From Nocardia lijiangensis NBRC 108240 (GTDB taxonomy: Bacteria; Actinomycetota; Actinomycetes; Mycobacteriales; Mycobacteriaceae), in contig NZ_BDBP01000067.1 in the NCBI RefSeq assembly GCF_001613045.1, forward strand, positions 1 to 59,765: a DNA stretch of 59,765 nucleotides. The letters run 5' to 3'. Position 1 is the first letter of the stretch; the number at the start of each line of letters is the position of its first letter. Both the position numbers and the translations under genes were made by a program. The notes under the pieces are model-generated. The model was not told where the DNA came from and ran no database searches. It saw nothing but the letters and a program-made list of their open reading frames with translations. Shown here one piece after another: positions 25,131 to 36,928 of this stretch.

Positions 25131-26306
25131 ATGGAGCTTGCGAGCATGAAGTTTCGGGTCGCCCGAGAGGATTTCGCCGAGTCCGTCGCGTGGGTCGCGC
25201 GCAGCCTGCCGTCCCGGCCTCCGGTGCCGGTTCTTGGTGGCGTGCTGCTGGTCGCGAACGAGGACGGACTGACCGTCTCGGGATTCGACTACGAGGTCTC
25301 CGCGCAGATGCGCGTCGCGGCCGAGGTCGCCGGTCCCGGTGAGGTCCTGGTCTCCGGTCGCCTGCTCGCCGACATCACCAAAGCGCTGTCCAACAAGCCG
25401 GTGGATGTCTCGGTCGACGGCACCCGCGTGCTGATCTCCTGCGGCAGCGCGAAGTTCTCGCTGCCCACCATGCCGGTCGAGGACTATCCCCAGCTGCCCG
25501 AAGTGCCGCAACAGACCGGTGAACTGAGTGTGGACGTCTTCTCCGAGGCCGTCGGTCAGGTCGCCGTCGCGGCGGGCCGTGACGACACCCTGCCGATGCT
25601 GACCGGTATCCGCGTCGAGATCGAGGGCCCGCAGGTCGTCCTGGCGGCCACCGACCGCTTCCGGCTCGCCGTGCGCCACATCGAATGGCAGCCCGCCCGC
25701 ACCGATATCGAGACCTCGGTGCTGATCCCGGCGCGCACGCTGTCCGAGGCCGCCAAGACGCTCGGACCCTCCGATGCCCCCGTGCAGCTCTCGCTGGGCA
25801 CCGGTGCGGGCTCGGACGGCCTGCTGGGCATCGTCAACGCGGGCCGCCGCACCACCACCCGGCTGCTCGACGCGGAATTCCCCAAGTTCCGTCAGTTGCT
25901 CCCCAAGGAACACACCTCCATCGCCACGCTGGAAGTGGCGGCGCTGACCGAGGCCATCAAGCGCGTCGCCCTGGTCGCCGAGCGCGGCGCGCAGGTGCGG
26001 CTGGAGTTCTCCAGCGAAGGCCTGCTGCTGTCGGCAGGCGGTGACGACGCGGGCCGCGCCGAGGAATGGCTGCCCGCCGATTTCCGTGGCGAAGCGCTGA
26101 CCATCGCCTTCAACCCCGGCTACCTGGTGGACGGGCTGTCCGCGCTGCACTCCGACCGGGTCACCTTCGGGTTCACCACGCCCAGCCGTCCCGCGGTGCT
26201 GCTTCCGGCGAGCGAGGACGAGCCCGAGGTGCTCGACTCCGGTGCCTTCGCCGCGCTGGCCAGCAACTACATCTACCTGCTGATGCCGGTTCGGCTCCCG
26301 GGCTGA
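25131..26306 (+). CDS. dnaN: DNA polymerase III beta sliding clamp
   Basis: A 391-residue three-domain clamp. Conserved segments are RPPVPVLGGVLLVA, GFDYEVSAQMRV, SLPTMPVEDYPQLP, AAGRDDTLPMLTGIRVEI and the end SNYIYLLMPVRLPG, which forms the partner-binding pocket. ATG 25131 follows GGGAGAGGAC; an in-frame ATG at 25146 is less well placed. It tethers the polymerase to DNA. recF follows after 54 bases; no gnd gene lies between, unlike in Streptomyces. Confidence 0.98.
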   Translation: MELASMKFRVAREDFAESVAWVARSLPSRPPVPVLGGVLLVANEDGLTVSGFDYEVSAQMRVAAEVAGPGEVLVSGRLLADITKALSNKPVDVSVDGTRVLISCGSAKFSLPTMPVEDYPQLPEVPQQTGELSVDVFSEAVGQVAVAAGRDDTLPMLTGIRVEIEGPQVVLAATDRFRLAVRHIEWQPARTDIETSVLIPARTLSEAAKTLGPSDAPVQLSLGTGAGSDGLLGIVNAGRRTTTRLLDAEFPKFRQLLPKEHTSIATLEVAALTEAIKRVALVAERGAQVRLEFSSEGLLLSAGGDDAGRAEEWLPADFRGEALTIAFNPGYLVDGLSALHSDRVTFGFTTPSRPAVLLPASEDEPEVLDSGAFAALASNYIYLLMPVRLPG

Positions 26307-26360
26307 GCATCTGTGCGTGATCCGGTGCCCTCTCCCGTGGTGACCGGGGCGGTGTAGCGA

Positions 26361-27542
26361 ATGTTCATCCGAGCGCTGTCGCTGCGCGACTTCCGCTCCT
26401 GGGAGCACGCGGAACTCGAATTATCCCCAGGCCGCACGGTGTTCTTGGGATCGAACGGCAACGGCAAGACCAACCTGCTCGAGGCGATCGGCTACCTGGC
26501 CACTCTCGGCTCGCACCGGGTGGCCGCCGACGCGCCTCTGATCCGGATGGGGGCGCAGCGCGCGCGGATCGGCGCCACGGTGGTCAACACCGGCCGCGAG
26601 CTGCGCGTCGACGTGGAGCTCAACCAGGGCGCGGCCAATCGCGCGCAGATCAACAGATCGCCGGTGCGCAGGCCCAGGGAGATACTCGGGATTCTGCAGA
26701 CGGTCCTGTTCGCGCCGGAGGATCTGGCGCTGGTGCGCGGCGACCCGGGGGAGCGCCGCAGACTCCTCGACGAGTTGTGCACAGCCCGCCTCCCCCGATT
26801 GGCCGGTGTGCGCTCGGACTACGACCGGGTGCTGCGCCAGCGCTCGGCCCTGTTGAAAACCGCTGGGCGACAAGTCAGATCCAAGGCCGACCTGAGCACC
26901 CTCGACGTGTGGGACGGACACCTGGCCGAGCACGCCTGTGTACTGCTGGCTGAGCGGTTGCGGCTGGTGCACGACCTGTATCCCCATCTGGCACAGTCCT
27001 ATCGGTCGATCGCTCCCGAATCCCGGCCCGCCGCAATCGGTTACCGCAGCGCGTATCTGCCGCCGGAGTTCCTGGATCCGGCGCGGGAACCGCAGGCCGA
27101 CGACGCCGCGGCGCTGGGGGAGATCGTGCTGCGGGAGCTCGGCGCGGCGCGGTCCAAGGAATTGGAGCGCGGTGTCTGCCTGGTGGGACCGCACCGCGAC
27201 GACCTCGAACTGACGCTCGGTGACGCCCCGGCGAAGGGATTCGCCAGCCACGGCGAGTCCTGGTCCTTCGCCCTTGCCCTTCGCCTCGGCGCGTTCGACC
27301 TGCTCCGCTCGACCGGAGCCGAGCCGGTGCTGTTGCTCGACGACGTCTTCGCCGAACTCGACCGGCGCCGCCGCACCGCGCTCGCCGAGGTCGCGGCGGG
27401 CGCCGAACAGGTATTGATCACCGCCGCCGTGCCCGAGGACGTGCCCGCCGAGCTGGCCGCGGTTCCGCTGCGGGTGGAGACCACCGGGGAATCGGCGCAC
27501 CGCACCTCTCGTATCGTCGAGCCCGCGCCCGGATTCGCCTGA
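26361..27542 (+). CDS. recF: DNA replication and repair protein RecF
   Basis: A 393-residue SMC-like ATPase. Walker A is LGSNGNGKTNLLEAIGYL, the signature is APEDLALVRGDPGERRRLLDEL, and Walker B with D-loop is PVLLLDDVFAELDRRRR. It helps load RecA at single-strand gaps through RecOR. The N terminus MFIRALSLRDFRSWEHAELE is standard. Confidence 0.97.
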   Translation: MFIRALSLRDFRSWEHAELELSPGRTVFLGSNGNGKTNLLEAIGYLATLGSHRVAADAPLIRMGAQRARIGATVVNTGRELRVDVELNQGAANRAQINRSPVRRPREILGILQTVLFAPEDLALVRGDPGERRRLLDELCTARLPRLAGVRSDYDRVLRQRSALLKTAGRQVRSKADLSTLDVWDGHLAEHACVLLAERLRLVHDLYPHLAQSYRSIAPESRPAAIGYRSAYLPPEFLDPAREPQADDAAALGEIVLRELGAARSKELERGVCLVGPHRDDLELTLGDAPAKGFASHGESWSFALALRLGAFDLLRSTGAEPVLLLDDVFAELDRRRRTALAEVAAGAEQVLITAAVPEDVPAELAAVPLRVETTGESAHRTSRIVEPAPGFA

Positions 27543-27919
27543 CGCGAGATGTTCACAGCAAGCCCGTCGGTTGTGCACAGGTGGGGATCGCCGACGCGGA
27601 CAGGCGCCGACACGTGTGACGGTTCGTCGGCGGGCTCCCGTACAGTTTCCCTGCACCGGGGTCGGGCTGGCACTGCCGATTCATCCCCAGCGCCTGTGGA
27701 GAACTTCGCCGGAAGGTGTTGTCCCACAGCAGTGCAGGATCGTCCGGCGGTCCCGGCCGCACCGCGCCGCACTTCCGGAAAAAGGCCACGAACAGGCGTT
27801 CGACCCCGCGACGGCAAGCGTGCTGACCGGGCGTTTCGGTGTCGAACCCGGCCGGCATGCGGTTGGGGACAACAGAGCAAGATCTGGGGACAAACCCGGT
27901 GGTCGAACGGAGCGCGACG
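27543..27919. other. recF-dciA gap with scattered DnaA-box-like sites
   Basis: A 377-bp gap with no supported gene. It contains TTGTGCACA (27571-27579) and TTGTCCCACA (27719-27728), both close to DnaA boxes, suggesting the DnaA-binding zone extends past recF. No clear promoter is seen. Confidence 0.4.
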
Positions 27920-28483
27920 ATGACCGATCAGCCCGAACAGGGCGTTCAGCAGCCTGGCGGCGAGCCACAGTTGCGCGGCATCGACCTGGCCAGGCGCGCA
28001 CTCGAAGAGGCCCGCGCCGCGGCGAAGGCCAGTGGAAAGTCGGTCGGCCAGGGCCGGGCCTCGCCGGTACGAAAGCTGCGCACCGGAGCCCGCAGGCGCA
28101 CCGGATGGTCCGGCGCGCGCCCGGACGACCGCGATCCCCAGCTGTTGTCCCAGCTCGCGACGCGCATCGCCAAGGGGCGCGGCTGGGACGGCAAGGTTGC
28201 CGAGGGCACGGTGCTCGGCCGCTGGGCAGGCGTCGTCGGCGAGGACATCGCCTCGCACGCCACCCCGATCACGCTCAAGGACGGTGTGCTGACCATTGCC
28301 GCGGAGTCCACCGCGTGGGCGACCCAGCTGCGCATGCTCCAGAGCCAGATCCTGGCGAAGATCAACGCCGCGGTCGGCCAGGGCGTGGTGACCCAGCTGA
28401 AGATCTCCGGCCCGGCCGCGCCCAGCTGGCGCAAGGGCGAGCGGCACATCAAAGGCCGCGGTCCGCGCGACACCTACGGCTGA
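27920..28483 (+). CDS. DciA-like replication protein (DUF721, Rv0004 homologue)
   Basis: A 187-residue protein from ATG 27920 (GGAG at 27909-27912); an upstream in-frame ATG at 27857 is possible. A disordered N-terminal half rich in Ala/Arg/Gly (KASGKSVGQGRASPVRKLR) precedes the DUF721 core: VLGRWAGVVGEDIASHATPI, then LTIAAESTAWATQLRMLQ. DUF721 proteins (DciA) load or activate replicative helicase DnaB in bacteria lacking DnaC, and Rv0004 is the mycobacterial example. The position between recF and gyrB is the conserved one. Confidence 0.88.
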   Translation: MTDQPEQGVQQPGGEPQLRGIDLARRALEEARAAAKASGKSVGQGRASPVRKLRTGARRRTGWSGARPDDRDPQLLSQLATRIAKGRGWDGKVAEGTVLGRWAGVVGEDIASHATPITLKDGVLTIAAESTAWATQLRMLQSQILAKINAAVGQGVVTQLKISGPAAPSWRKGERHIKGRGPRDTYG

Positions 28484-28580
28484 CCAGCGCTCGCCGCACC
28501 CTGGCGAATACCCGATACTCGGTGTTACGTTTATCCGCACCATCCACAGGATTTCCCCAGTTTCCCCACAGGGACCTGCG

Positions 28581-28594
28581 GTTTCACGTGGAAC
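28581..28594. promoter_or_regulatory. parS-like site 8 (dciA-hydrolase gap)
   Basis: GTTTCACGTGGAAC has one mismatch in the right half-site. It is intergenic, on the other side of oriC from parAB. Confidence 0.7.
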
Positions 28595-28658
28595 GCCCGA
28601 CCCGATGCCGACCAGTGGCTCGCATCGGATCGACAACGCGCACAGGAGAAACGGATCG

Positions 28659-29567
28659 ATGACGATCAGCACCGCGGGCCCGTTCCCCGCCAAGGCCACC
28701 GCCACTGTTCGCCGCGGCGATATCGAGCTCGCGGTGTTCGAATGCGGCGATCCCGGGGCGACGCCCATCCTCCTCGTGCACGGCTGGCCCGATACTCACA
28801 TCCTGTGGAATCGCGTCGCCGCTCAGCTGGCCGGCCGCTACCGCGTCATCTCCTTCGACAACCGCGGCGCGGGTGACAGCACGGTCCCCACCGAGGTGGC
28901 GGCCTATCGGATCGAGGAACTGGCCGCCGATGTGCGCGCCGTCGTCGACGCCGTGGCGCCCGGGCAGCGGGTGCACGTGCTCGGGCACGACTGGGGTTCG
29001 GTGATCGGCTGGGAACTCGTGAGCGACCCCGCGGCGGGCGACCGTATCGCGTCGTTCAGTTCGCTCTCCGGCCCGAACCTCGACTTTCTCGGCGCGTACC
29101 TGCGCGGCCCGATCTCGGCGGCTCGCCTGCGCGGGTCGCTCGCGCAGGGCCTCGCCTCGGCCTACACCGTCGCCTTCCAGATCCCCGGTCTGCCCAATCC
29201 GGTACTGCGCGCGCTGTCGAATCGCTGGCCGCGTTTCCTCGCCTTCTTCGACGGACTCGACCCCGCGCTGGTGCACACCGCGCCGACGCTGCGCGCCGAC
29301 ATGATCAATAATCTCAAGCTCTACCGCGCGAATATCCGTGCGCACCTGCGCAATCCGCGTCCGCGCCGGGTGCCGGTCCCGGTCCAGCTGATCGTCTCCA
29401 TCAGTGACAGGGCGGTGCGCCCTGTGGTGCACGCCGAGGCCGATCGGTGGGTCGCCGACCTGACCAGGACCGAGATCCCGGCGCGGCACTGGTCGCCGAT
29501 CTCGCATCCCGAGGCCCTCGCCGCGCGCACCGCCGAGTTCGTCGAACGGGTCGCGGTCTCCGGGTGA
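28659..29567 (+). CDS. Alpha/beta-fold hydrolase, epoxide-hydrolase-like
   Basis: A 302-residue alpha/beta hydrolase from ATG 28659 (AGGAGAA upstream). The oxyanion segment is ILLVHGWPDTHILW, and the nucleophile elbow GHDWGSVIGWE carries Asp rather than Ser, as in epoxide hydrolases and dehalogenases. A C-terminal His (SPISHPEAL) completes the likely triad. The substrate is unknown. In mycobacteria gyrB directly follows the dciA homologue, so this gene is an insertion into the replication operon. A parS-like site lies 64 bases upstream of its start. Confidence 0.85.
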   Translation: MTISTAGPFPAKATATVRRGDIELAVFECGDPGATPILLVHGWPDTHILWNRVAAQLAGRYRVISFDNRGAGDSTVPTEVAAYRIEELAADVRAVVDAVAPGQRVHVLGHDWGSVIGWELVSDPAAGDRIASFSSLSGPNLDFLGAYLRGPISAARLRGSLAQGLASAYTVAFQIPGLPNPVLRALSNRWPRFLAFFDGLDPALVHTAPTLRADMINNLKLYRANIRAHLRNPRPRRVPVPVQLIVSISDRAVRPVVHAEADRWVADLTRTEIPARHWSPISHPEALAARTAEFVERVAVSG

Positions 29568-29866
29568 TCGCGGCTAGCGTCCGGCACGGCGTGCTGAGCA
29601 CATCTGTGAGTCCCTGAAACCGTCGCGAGGAAGACCCGACTCGTCGCTGATCGATTTCTCGCAGCTATGAAGCCGTCAGGGGTGTCGTAGGTGCATTGTG
29701 GTGCGGGGCTACCAGTAGGATGGTGGCGTAACTAGCGGCGAACCTTCGGCGCGTTCCGCGCAGCCCCCGCGTGGGCCCGTGAATCTAGACCCGTCCAGAC
29801 CCCGGGCCTCGCTTGCGCTGCGCGATCGTTGCGCCGGGGTCAGCAAGTAAGGAGAGCTACCGACCA

Positions 29867-31912
29867 GTGGCTGCCAAGGACTCCAACGATTCGACCAAGG
29901 CGACATCGGGCAAGCAGGACTACGGTGCCTCCTCTATCACCGTCCTCGAGGGACTCGAGGCGGTCCGCAAGCGCCCGGGCATGTACATCGGCTCGACCGG
30001 TGAGCGCGGCCTGCACCACCTGATCTGGGAGGTGGTCGACAACTCCGTCGACGAGGCGATGGCGGGCTACGCGACGCGCGTCGATGTCAAGCTGCTGGCC
30101 GACGGCGGCGTCGAGGTGGTCGACGACGGCCGCGGCATCCCGACCGGCATGCACGCGCAGGGCATCCCCACCATCGAGGTGGTCATGACCCAGCTGCACG
30201 CGGGCGGCAAGTTCGACTCCGACGCCTACGCGGTGTCCGGTGGTCTGCACGGCGTCGGCATCTCGGTGGTGAACGCGCTGTCCAGCCGGCTCGAGGCCGA
30301 GGTCGACCACGACGGTTACCACTGGACCCAGGAGTACAAGGACTCCAAGCCCGGCAAACTGCTGCAGGGCGAGGCGACCAAGCGCACCGGAACCACCATC
30401 CGGTTCTGGCCCGATTCGGAGATCTTCGAGACCACGACCTTCAACTTCGAGACGGTCGCGCGGCGTCTGCAGGAGATGGCGTTCCTGAACAAGGGCCTCA
30501 CCATCACCCTCACCGACGAGCGGGTCTCCGAGAGCGAGGTCACCGACGAGGTCGTCAGCGACACCGCCGAGGCGCCCAAGCACCTCGACGAGAACACGCC
30601 CGCCGTCGCGGAGCCGAAGGTCAAGGTCCGCACCTACCACTACCCCGGCGGACTCGAGGACTTCGTCAAGCACATCAACCGGACCAAGCAGCCGATCCAC
30701 AACTCGGTCGTCGGCTTCACCGGCAAGGGCACCGGGCACGAGCTCGAGGTCGCGATGCAGTGGAATTCCGGCTATTCGGAATCCGTCCACACCTTCGCCA
30801 ACACCATCAACACCCACGAGGGCGGCACCCACGAAGAGGGCTTCCGCGCCGCTCTCACCACGGTGGTGAACAAGTACGCGAAGGACAAGAAGCTCCTCAA
30901 GGAGAAGGACGGCAACCTCACCGGCGACGATATCCGCGAGGGTCTCGCCGCGATCGTGAGCGTGAAGATCTCCGACCCGCAGTTCGAGGGCCAGACGAAG
31001 ACCAAGCTCGGCAACACCGAGGTCAAGTCGTTCGTGCAGCGCACGTGCAACGAGCACCTTGCGCACTGGTTCGAGGCCAACCCTGCCGACGCGAAGACCA
31101 TCGTGCAGAAGGCCGTCTCCTCGGCGCAGGCCCGCGTCGCGGCCCGCAAGGCGCGCGAGCTGGTGCGCCGCAAGTCCGCCACCGACCTGGGCGGTCTGCC
31201 CGGCAAGCTGGCCGACTGCCGCTCCAAGGACCCGAGCAAGTCCGAGATCTACATCGTCGAGGGCGACTCCGCCGGTGGCTCGGCCAAGTCCGGCCGCGAC
31301 TCGATGTACCAGGCGATCCTTCCGCTGCGCGGCAAGATCATCAACGTCGAGAAGGCGCGCATCGACCGGGTCCTCAAGAACAACGAGGTCCAGTCGATCA
31401 TCACCGCCTTCGGCACCGGCATCCACGACGAGTTCGACATCGCCAAGCTGCGCTATCACAAGATCGTGCTGATGGCCGACGCCGACGTGGACGGCCAGCA
31501 CATCTCGACGCTGCTGCTGACGCTGCTGTTCCGCTTCATGCGCCCGCTCGTCGAGCACGGCCACGTCTACTTGGCCCAGCCGCCGCTGTACAAGCTCAAG
31601 TGGCAGCGCAGCGATCCGGAGTTCGCCTACTCCGACCGGGAGCGCGACGGCCTGCTCGAGGCCGGTCTCGCCGCGGGCAAGAAGATCAACAAGGACGACG
31701 GCGTCCAGCGCTACAAGGGTCTCGGCGAGATGAACGCCAAGGAGCTGTGGGAGACCACGATGGACCCCGCGGTGCGGGTGCTTCGTCAAGTGACGCTCGA
31801 CGACGCGGCCGCGGCCGACGAGCTGTTCTCGGTGCTGATGGGCGAGGACGTCGAGGCGCGTCGCAGCTTCATCACCCGCAATGCCAAGGACGTTCGCTTC
31901 CTCGACGTGTAG
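29867..31912 (+). CDS. gyrB: DNA gyrase subunit B
   Basis: A 681-residue gyrase ATPase subunit. The start is GTG 29867 (AAGGAG upstream). Key parts are VLEGLEAVRKRPGMYIGST, the ATP site (DNSVDEAM; DDGRGIPTGMH; GGLHGVGISVVNALS), and TOPRIM residues EGDSAGGSAK and DADVDGQHI. The C-terminal PLYKLKW...RYKGLGEMNAKELWETTM is intact. It is paired with gyrA 55 bases downstream. A TAGGAT hexamer at 29716-29721 is a plausible -10 element, but no clear -35 accompanies it. Confidence 0.98.
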   Translation: MAAKDSNDSTKATSGKQDYGASSITVLEGLEAVRKRPGMYIGSTGERGLHHLIWEVVDNSVDEAMAGYATRVDVKLLADGGVEVVDDGRGIPTGMHAQGIPTIEVVMTQLHAGGKFDSDAYAVSGGLHGVGISVVNALSSRLEAEVDHDGYHWTQEYKDSKPGKLLQGEATKRTGTTIRFWPDSEIFETTTFNFETVARRLQEMAFLNKGLTITLTDERVSESEVTDEVVSDTAEAPKHLDENTPAVAEPKVKVRTYHYPGGLEDFVKHINRTKQPIHNSVVGFTGKGTGHELEVAMQWNSGYSESVHTFANTINTHEGGTHEEGFRAALTTVVNKYAKDKKLLKEKDGNLTGDDIREGLAAIVSVKISDPQFEGQTKTKLGNTEVKSFVQRTCNEHLAHWFEANPADAKTIVQKAVSSAQARVAARKARELVRRKSATDLGGLPGKLADCRSKDPSKSEIYIVEGDSAGGSAKSGRDSMYQAILPLRGKIINVEKARIDRVLKNNEVQSIITAFGTGIHDEFDIAKLRYHKIVLMADADVDGQHISTLLLTLLFRFMRPLVEHGHVYLAQPPLYKLKWQRSDPEFAYSDRERDGLLEAGLAAGKKINKDDGVQRYKGLGEMNAKELWETTMDPAVRVLRQVTLDDAAAADELFSVLMGEDVEARRSFITRNAKDVRFLDV

Positions 31913-31967
31913 CCGGCGTGCAAACCGCTGACGAACCAGCCCTTTCACGCCCCGCTAAGGAGACCGC

Positions 31968-34481
<2,514 letters not shown>

Positions 34482-34521
34482 CCCCCCAAGCGGCGGCAAC
34501 GAACGGATCTAAGGATTCCCA

Positions 34522-35613
34522 TTGACCACTCCGAATCAGCCGAATGACGGGCACCAGACCAACGGTGTGACCGAGCGGATCGCACCGTCTCCGATTCCGC
34601 CGCGGCCGATCCCCAGGCCCGGTGGGCCCGAATCCGGACAGCCGGCCGGTGGCCAGCAGGGTGGCCAGCCGCAGCAGAACGCAGGCCAGCAGGGCGATTT
34701 CGCGCCCAAGCAGGGTGCGCCGGAGTCCGGCGGCGGCGCGAAGGAAGGGTTCGATCAGGAGACCGTGCGGATGGGCGCGCCCGCCGAATCCGGCGGCCCG
34801 GACGGTGCGGAGCAGCCGAAGCCGGGCGGCGGTCAGTCGCAGTTCAAGGACGGGTGGTCGCAGCTGCCCCAGCGAGAGCCGCAATCCAACCTGTACCGGC
34901 CCGGTCAGGCGCCGGTGGCGGGCAGGCCGCCCGCGGGTGGTGGCGGGGTCGGCAACCCCGCTGCGGCTGCCCCCGGCGCCGCCGCGGTCGGCCTCAACGG
35001 CGGCGGTGCCACCAATGCCCGCACGACGGCCGACCTCGCGGCCAAGGCGGCGCGCAAGGAAGCGGCGATGGTGAAGTCGGTCGGCATCGACGGGCCCACC
35101 CGCAGCATCGCGCGGCCGGAACTCATCAAGGACATGCCCGACCTGTCCGAGATCCGGCATCCGCTACCCCACCCCGAGCCAGTCGGCGCGGGCCCGCAGG
35201 CGCACTTCTCGCCCGCGGTGCCGGTCGGGATCGCCGCGGCCGCGGCCTCCGGTGAGCCGCTACGCGCCACAGTGCAGATCCGTCGCATCGACCCCTGGTC
35301 GACGCTGAAGATCTCGCTGGTGATCAGCGTGGCGCTGTTCTTCGTGTGGATGCTCGCCGTCGGCCTGCTCTACATCGTGCTCGAGGGCATGGGCGTGTGG
35401 GAGCGGCTGAACAACACGTTCACCGACATGGTGTCCCAGGACAGCGGCACGGTGGGCCTGATCGACGCGGGCACGGTGTTCGGCTACGCCGGCGTCATCG
35501 GGCTGATCAACGTGGTGCTGTTCACCGCGCTCGGCACGGTCGCCACGTTCATCTACAACCAGTGCTGCGATCTGGTCGGCGGCATCCAGGTCACTCTCGC
35601 GGACCCGGATTAG
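34522..35613 (+). CDS. DUF3566 transmembrane protein (Rv0007-like)
   Basis: A 363-residue protein from TTG 34522 (AAGGA upstream). The first about 240 residues are a Pro/Gly/Gln/Ala-rich, probably disordered cytoplasmic region. The DUF3566 domain follows: ATVQIRRIDPWSTLKISLVI and two membrane helices (VALFFVWMLAVGLLYIVLEG; AGVIGLINVVLFTALGTVATF). It is always found after gyrA in this group. Function is unknown; position suggests a link to the origin region or cell division. It is co-transcribed with gyrA (40-base gap). Confidence 0.9.
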   Translation: MTTPNQPNDGHQTNGVTERIAPSPIPPRPIPRPGGPESGQPAGGQQGGQPQQNAGQQGDFAPKQGAPESGGGAKEGFDQETVRMGAPAESGGPDGAEQPKPGGGQSQFKDGWSQLPQREPQSNLYRPGQAPVAGRPPAGGGGVGNPAAAAPGAAAVGLNGGGATNARTTADLAAKAARKEAAMVKSVGIDGPTRSIARPELIKDMPDLSEIRHPLPHPEPVGAGPQAHFSPAVPVGIAAAAASGEPLRATVQIRRIDPWSTLKISLVISVALFFVWMLAVGLLYIVLEGMGVWERLNNTFTDMVSQDSGTVGLIDAGTVFGYAGVIGLINVVLFTALGTVATFIYNQCCDLVGGIQVTLADPD

Positions 35614-35701
35614 AAACGCAGCCGGGACGGACTCCGTCGACAGCTTCGCGCACGGCCGGAGCTGAGGCGGCGGACAGCCCGGCTCACGGAAGTTCTCGGC
35701 G

Positions 35702-35740
35702 ACGGCCGGTATCAGCCCTTCGGGGGTGGATACCGGCCGT
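35702..35740 (+). terminator. Hairpin terminator after the gyrase operon
   Basis: ACGGCCGGTATC (35702-35713) pairs with GATACCGGCCGT (35729-35740). The loop can partly pair further around TTCG. There is no T-run, as is common in actinobacteria. Confidence 0.65.
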
Positions 35741-35835
35741 TGCCGTTCGGGTCGAATTTCCCATGGCGGGCCGCCTGGCAGCCATCCGTCGTCAGTGGGC
35801 CGAAATCGCCCCCGCTAGGCCCGCTACCAGCCGTT

Positions 35836-35865
35836 TTGGTTGATACCGGTGGTGTCGGGTAACCT
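35836..35865 (+). promoter_or_regulatory. Candidate promoter for tRNA-Ile
   Basis: TTGGTT (35836-35841), 18 bases, then TAACCT (35860-35865), about 55 bases before the tRNA. It is a reasonable housekeeping-type promoter by sequence only. The remaining DNA between the DUF3566 gene and this tRNA (35614-35919) holds only the hairpin. Confidence 0.45.
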
Positions 35866-35919
35866 TTCTCCTCGGCGGGTTCAGGTCAGTATGTACTCGA
35901 CAGTGATCCGATGCCACAC

Positions 35920-35993
35920 GGGCCTATAGCTCAGGCGGTTAGAGCGCTTCGCTGATAACGAAGAGGTCGGAGGTTCAAGTCCTCCTAGGCCCA
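35920..35993 (+). tRNA. ileT: tRNA-Ile (anticodon GAT)
   Basis: A 74-nt cloverleaf. The acceptor arm GGGCCTA/TAGGCCC closes, the anticodon loop CTGATAA gives GAT at 35954-35956, and the T-arm is GGAGGTTCAAGTCCTCC. The CCA end is not encoded. This is the conserved position after gyrA. Confidence 0.98.
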
Positions 35994-36048
35994 CTCCCGA
36001 TTTCCGGTCTACGACTTTCTGGCGATCCAACGCCGTTCCCGTAGGCAA

Positions 36049-36121
36049 GGGGCCTTAGCTCAATTGGCAGAGCACTGCCTTTGCAAGGCAGGGGTTAGGG
36101 GTTCGATTCCCCTAGGCTCCA
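36049..36121 (+). tRNA. alaT: tRNA-Ala (anticodon TGC), copy 1
   Basis: 73 nt; acceptor GGGGCCT pairs with AGGCTCC with one G-U. The anticodon loop TTTGCAA gives TGC at 36082-36084. CCA is not encoded. It is identical in sequence to copy 2 at 36806. Confidence 0.98.
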
Positions 36122-36673
36122 CAACACGATTCCCTCGGGCCGCGATGTGCGCCCATACGAGCCGAGGAACAGCTAGTAGCTGGTCTTCTCGGCTGGCTGA
36201 TTCGTCGCCTACATCCTTTGTCGGGCAGAGATGGCGGATCGAGCGCTGGTCAGTCGACCAAGTCACCACGCCGTATCGATCGTCAGCGCCAATGGTCCGA
36301 TCAGTGTCCAGCTCACCACACCCATCACATCTCCGGGGATCCCGTCGGTTCCCCGCCGATCGCGCCGTTGAACAGTGATTCGCCGACCGAGCCGGACCGG
36401 CACGCCCGCGGGTCACTGCGAGCTCGATCGTGTACCGGACCGCCGCGCCGATCAGGCTCGACAGGATATCCCGCACCGGAGTCCGAACGGTGTCGACGAG
36501 CGGCCGGACGTTGCCATCACGAACTTCCTTGCGGCCGAAGGAAAGAGCCGATCCGTCGTCGGCGCTACCGGCAGCGTGCGAGCGAAGACGTCTGTACTCA
36601 CAGACGTTCGCTCGTCGTCTGTGACCCGTCCGGTCGTCGTACGGTTCCGCCCGCGCCGAGTAGGGTGGGAACC
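36122..36673. other. Gene-free spacer between the two tRNA-Ala copies
   Basis: 552 bp without a supported gene. Open frames in both strands are low-quality. No integrase, insertion sequence or inverted repeat was recognised. Confidence 0.5.
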
Positions 36674-36781
36674 ATGAAGATTCTCCTGACGGTCGGCGTC
36701 GTTGTCGCAGTTCTCTTCGGAATCACCAAGCTGCGCAAGCGCGACGAAGCGGACTTGTGGCACGAGGTCACCACCCGCTGA
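36674..36781 (+). CDS. DLW-39 family small membrane peptide
   Basis: A 35-residue peptide: MKILLTVGVVVAVLFGITKL followed by RKRDEADLWHEVTTR. One N-terminal membrane helix, then a basic patch and the DLW motif that names the actinobacterial DLW-39 family, encoded near gyrA and tRNA-Ala in many genomes. GGTGGGA lies upstream. The function is unknown. It sits 24 bases before the second tRNA-Ala, consistent with the family's usual neighbourhood. Confidence 0.85.
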   Translation: MKILLTVGVVVAVLFGITKLRKRDEADLWHEVTTR

Positions 36782-36805
36782 AATCCATTCCAGCCACGGG
36801 GACTC

Positions 36806-36878
36806 GGGGCCTTAGCTCAATTGGCAGAGCACTGCCTTTGCAAGGCAGGGGTTAGGGGTTCGATTCCCCTAGGCTCCA
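36806..36878 (+). tRNA. tRNA-Ala (anticodon TGC), copy 2
   Basis: Identical over all 73 nt, and one base beyond, to the copy at 36049; upstream and downstream flanks differ. Anticodon TGC. It is followed by a terminator hairpin. Confidence 0.98.
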
Positions 36879-36885
36879 CGCATAC

Positions 36886-36914
36886 CGGCGCGTGCTTCTC
36901 ACAAGCACGCGCCG
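36886..36914. terminator. Terminator hairpin after tRNA-Ala copy 2
   Basis: CGGCGCGTGCTT (36886-36897) pairs perfectly with AAGCACGCGCCG (36903-36914) around a 5-base loop. It separates the tRNA from the convergent gene that ends at 36929. Confidence 0.8.
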
Positions 36915-36928
36915 ATTCACGTTCTGGC

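Noticed and set aside
36049..36878. Integrated genetic element bounded by tRNA-Ala direct repeats
   Set aside because: The interval is under 0.8 kb and has no integrase or mobility gene; a simple duplication is more economical.
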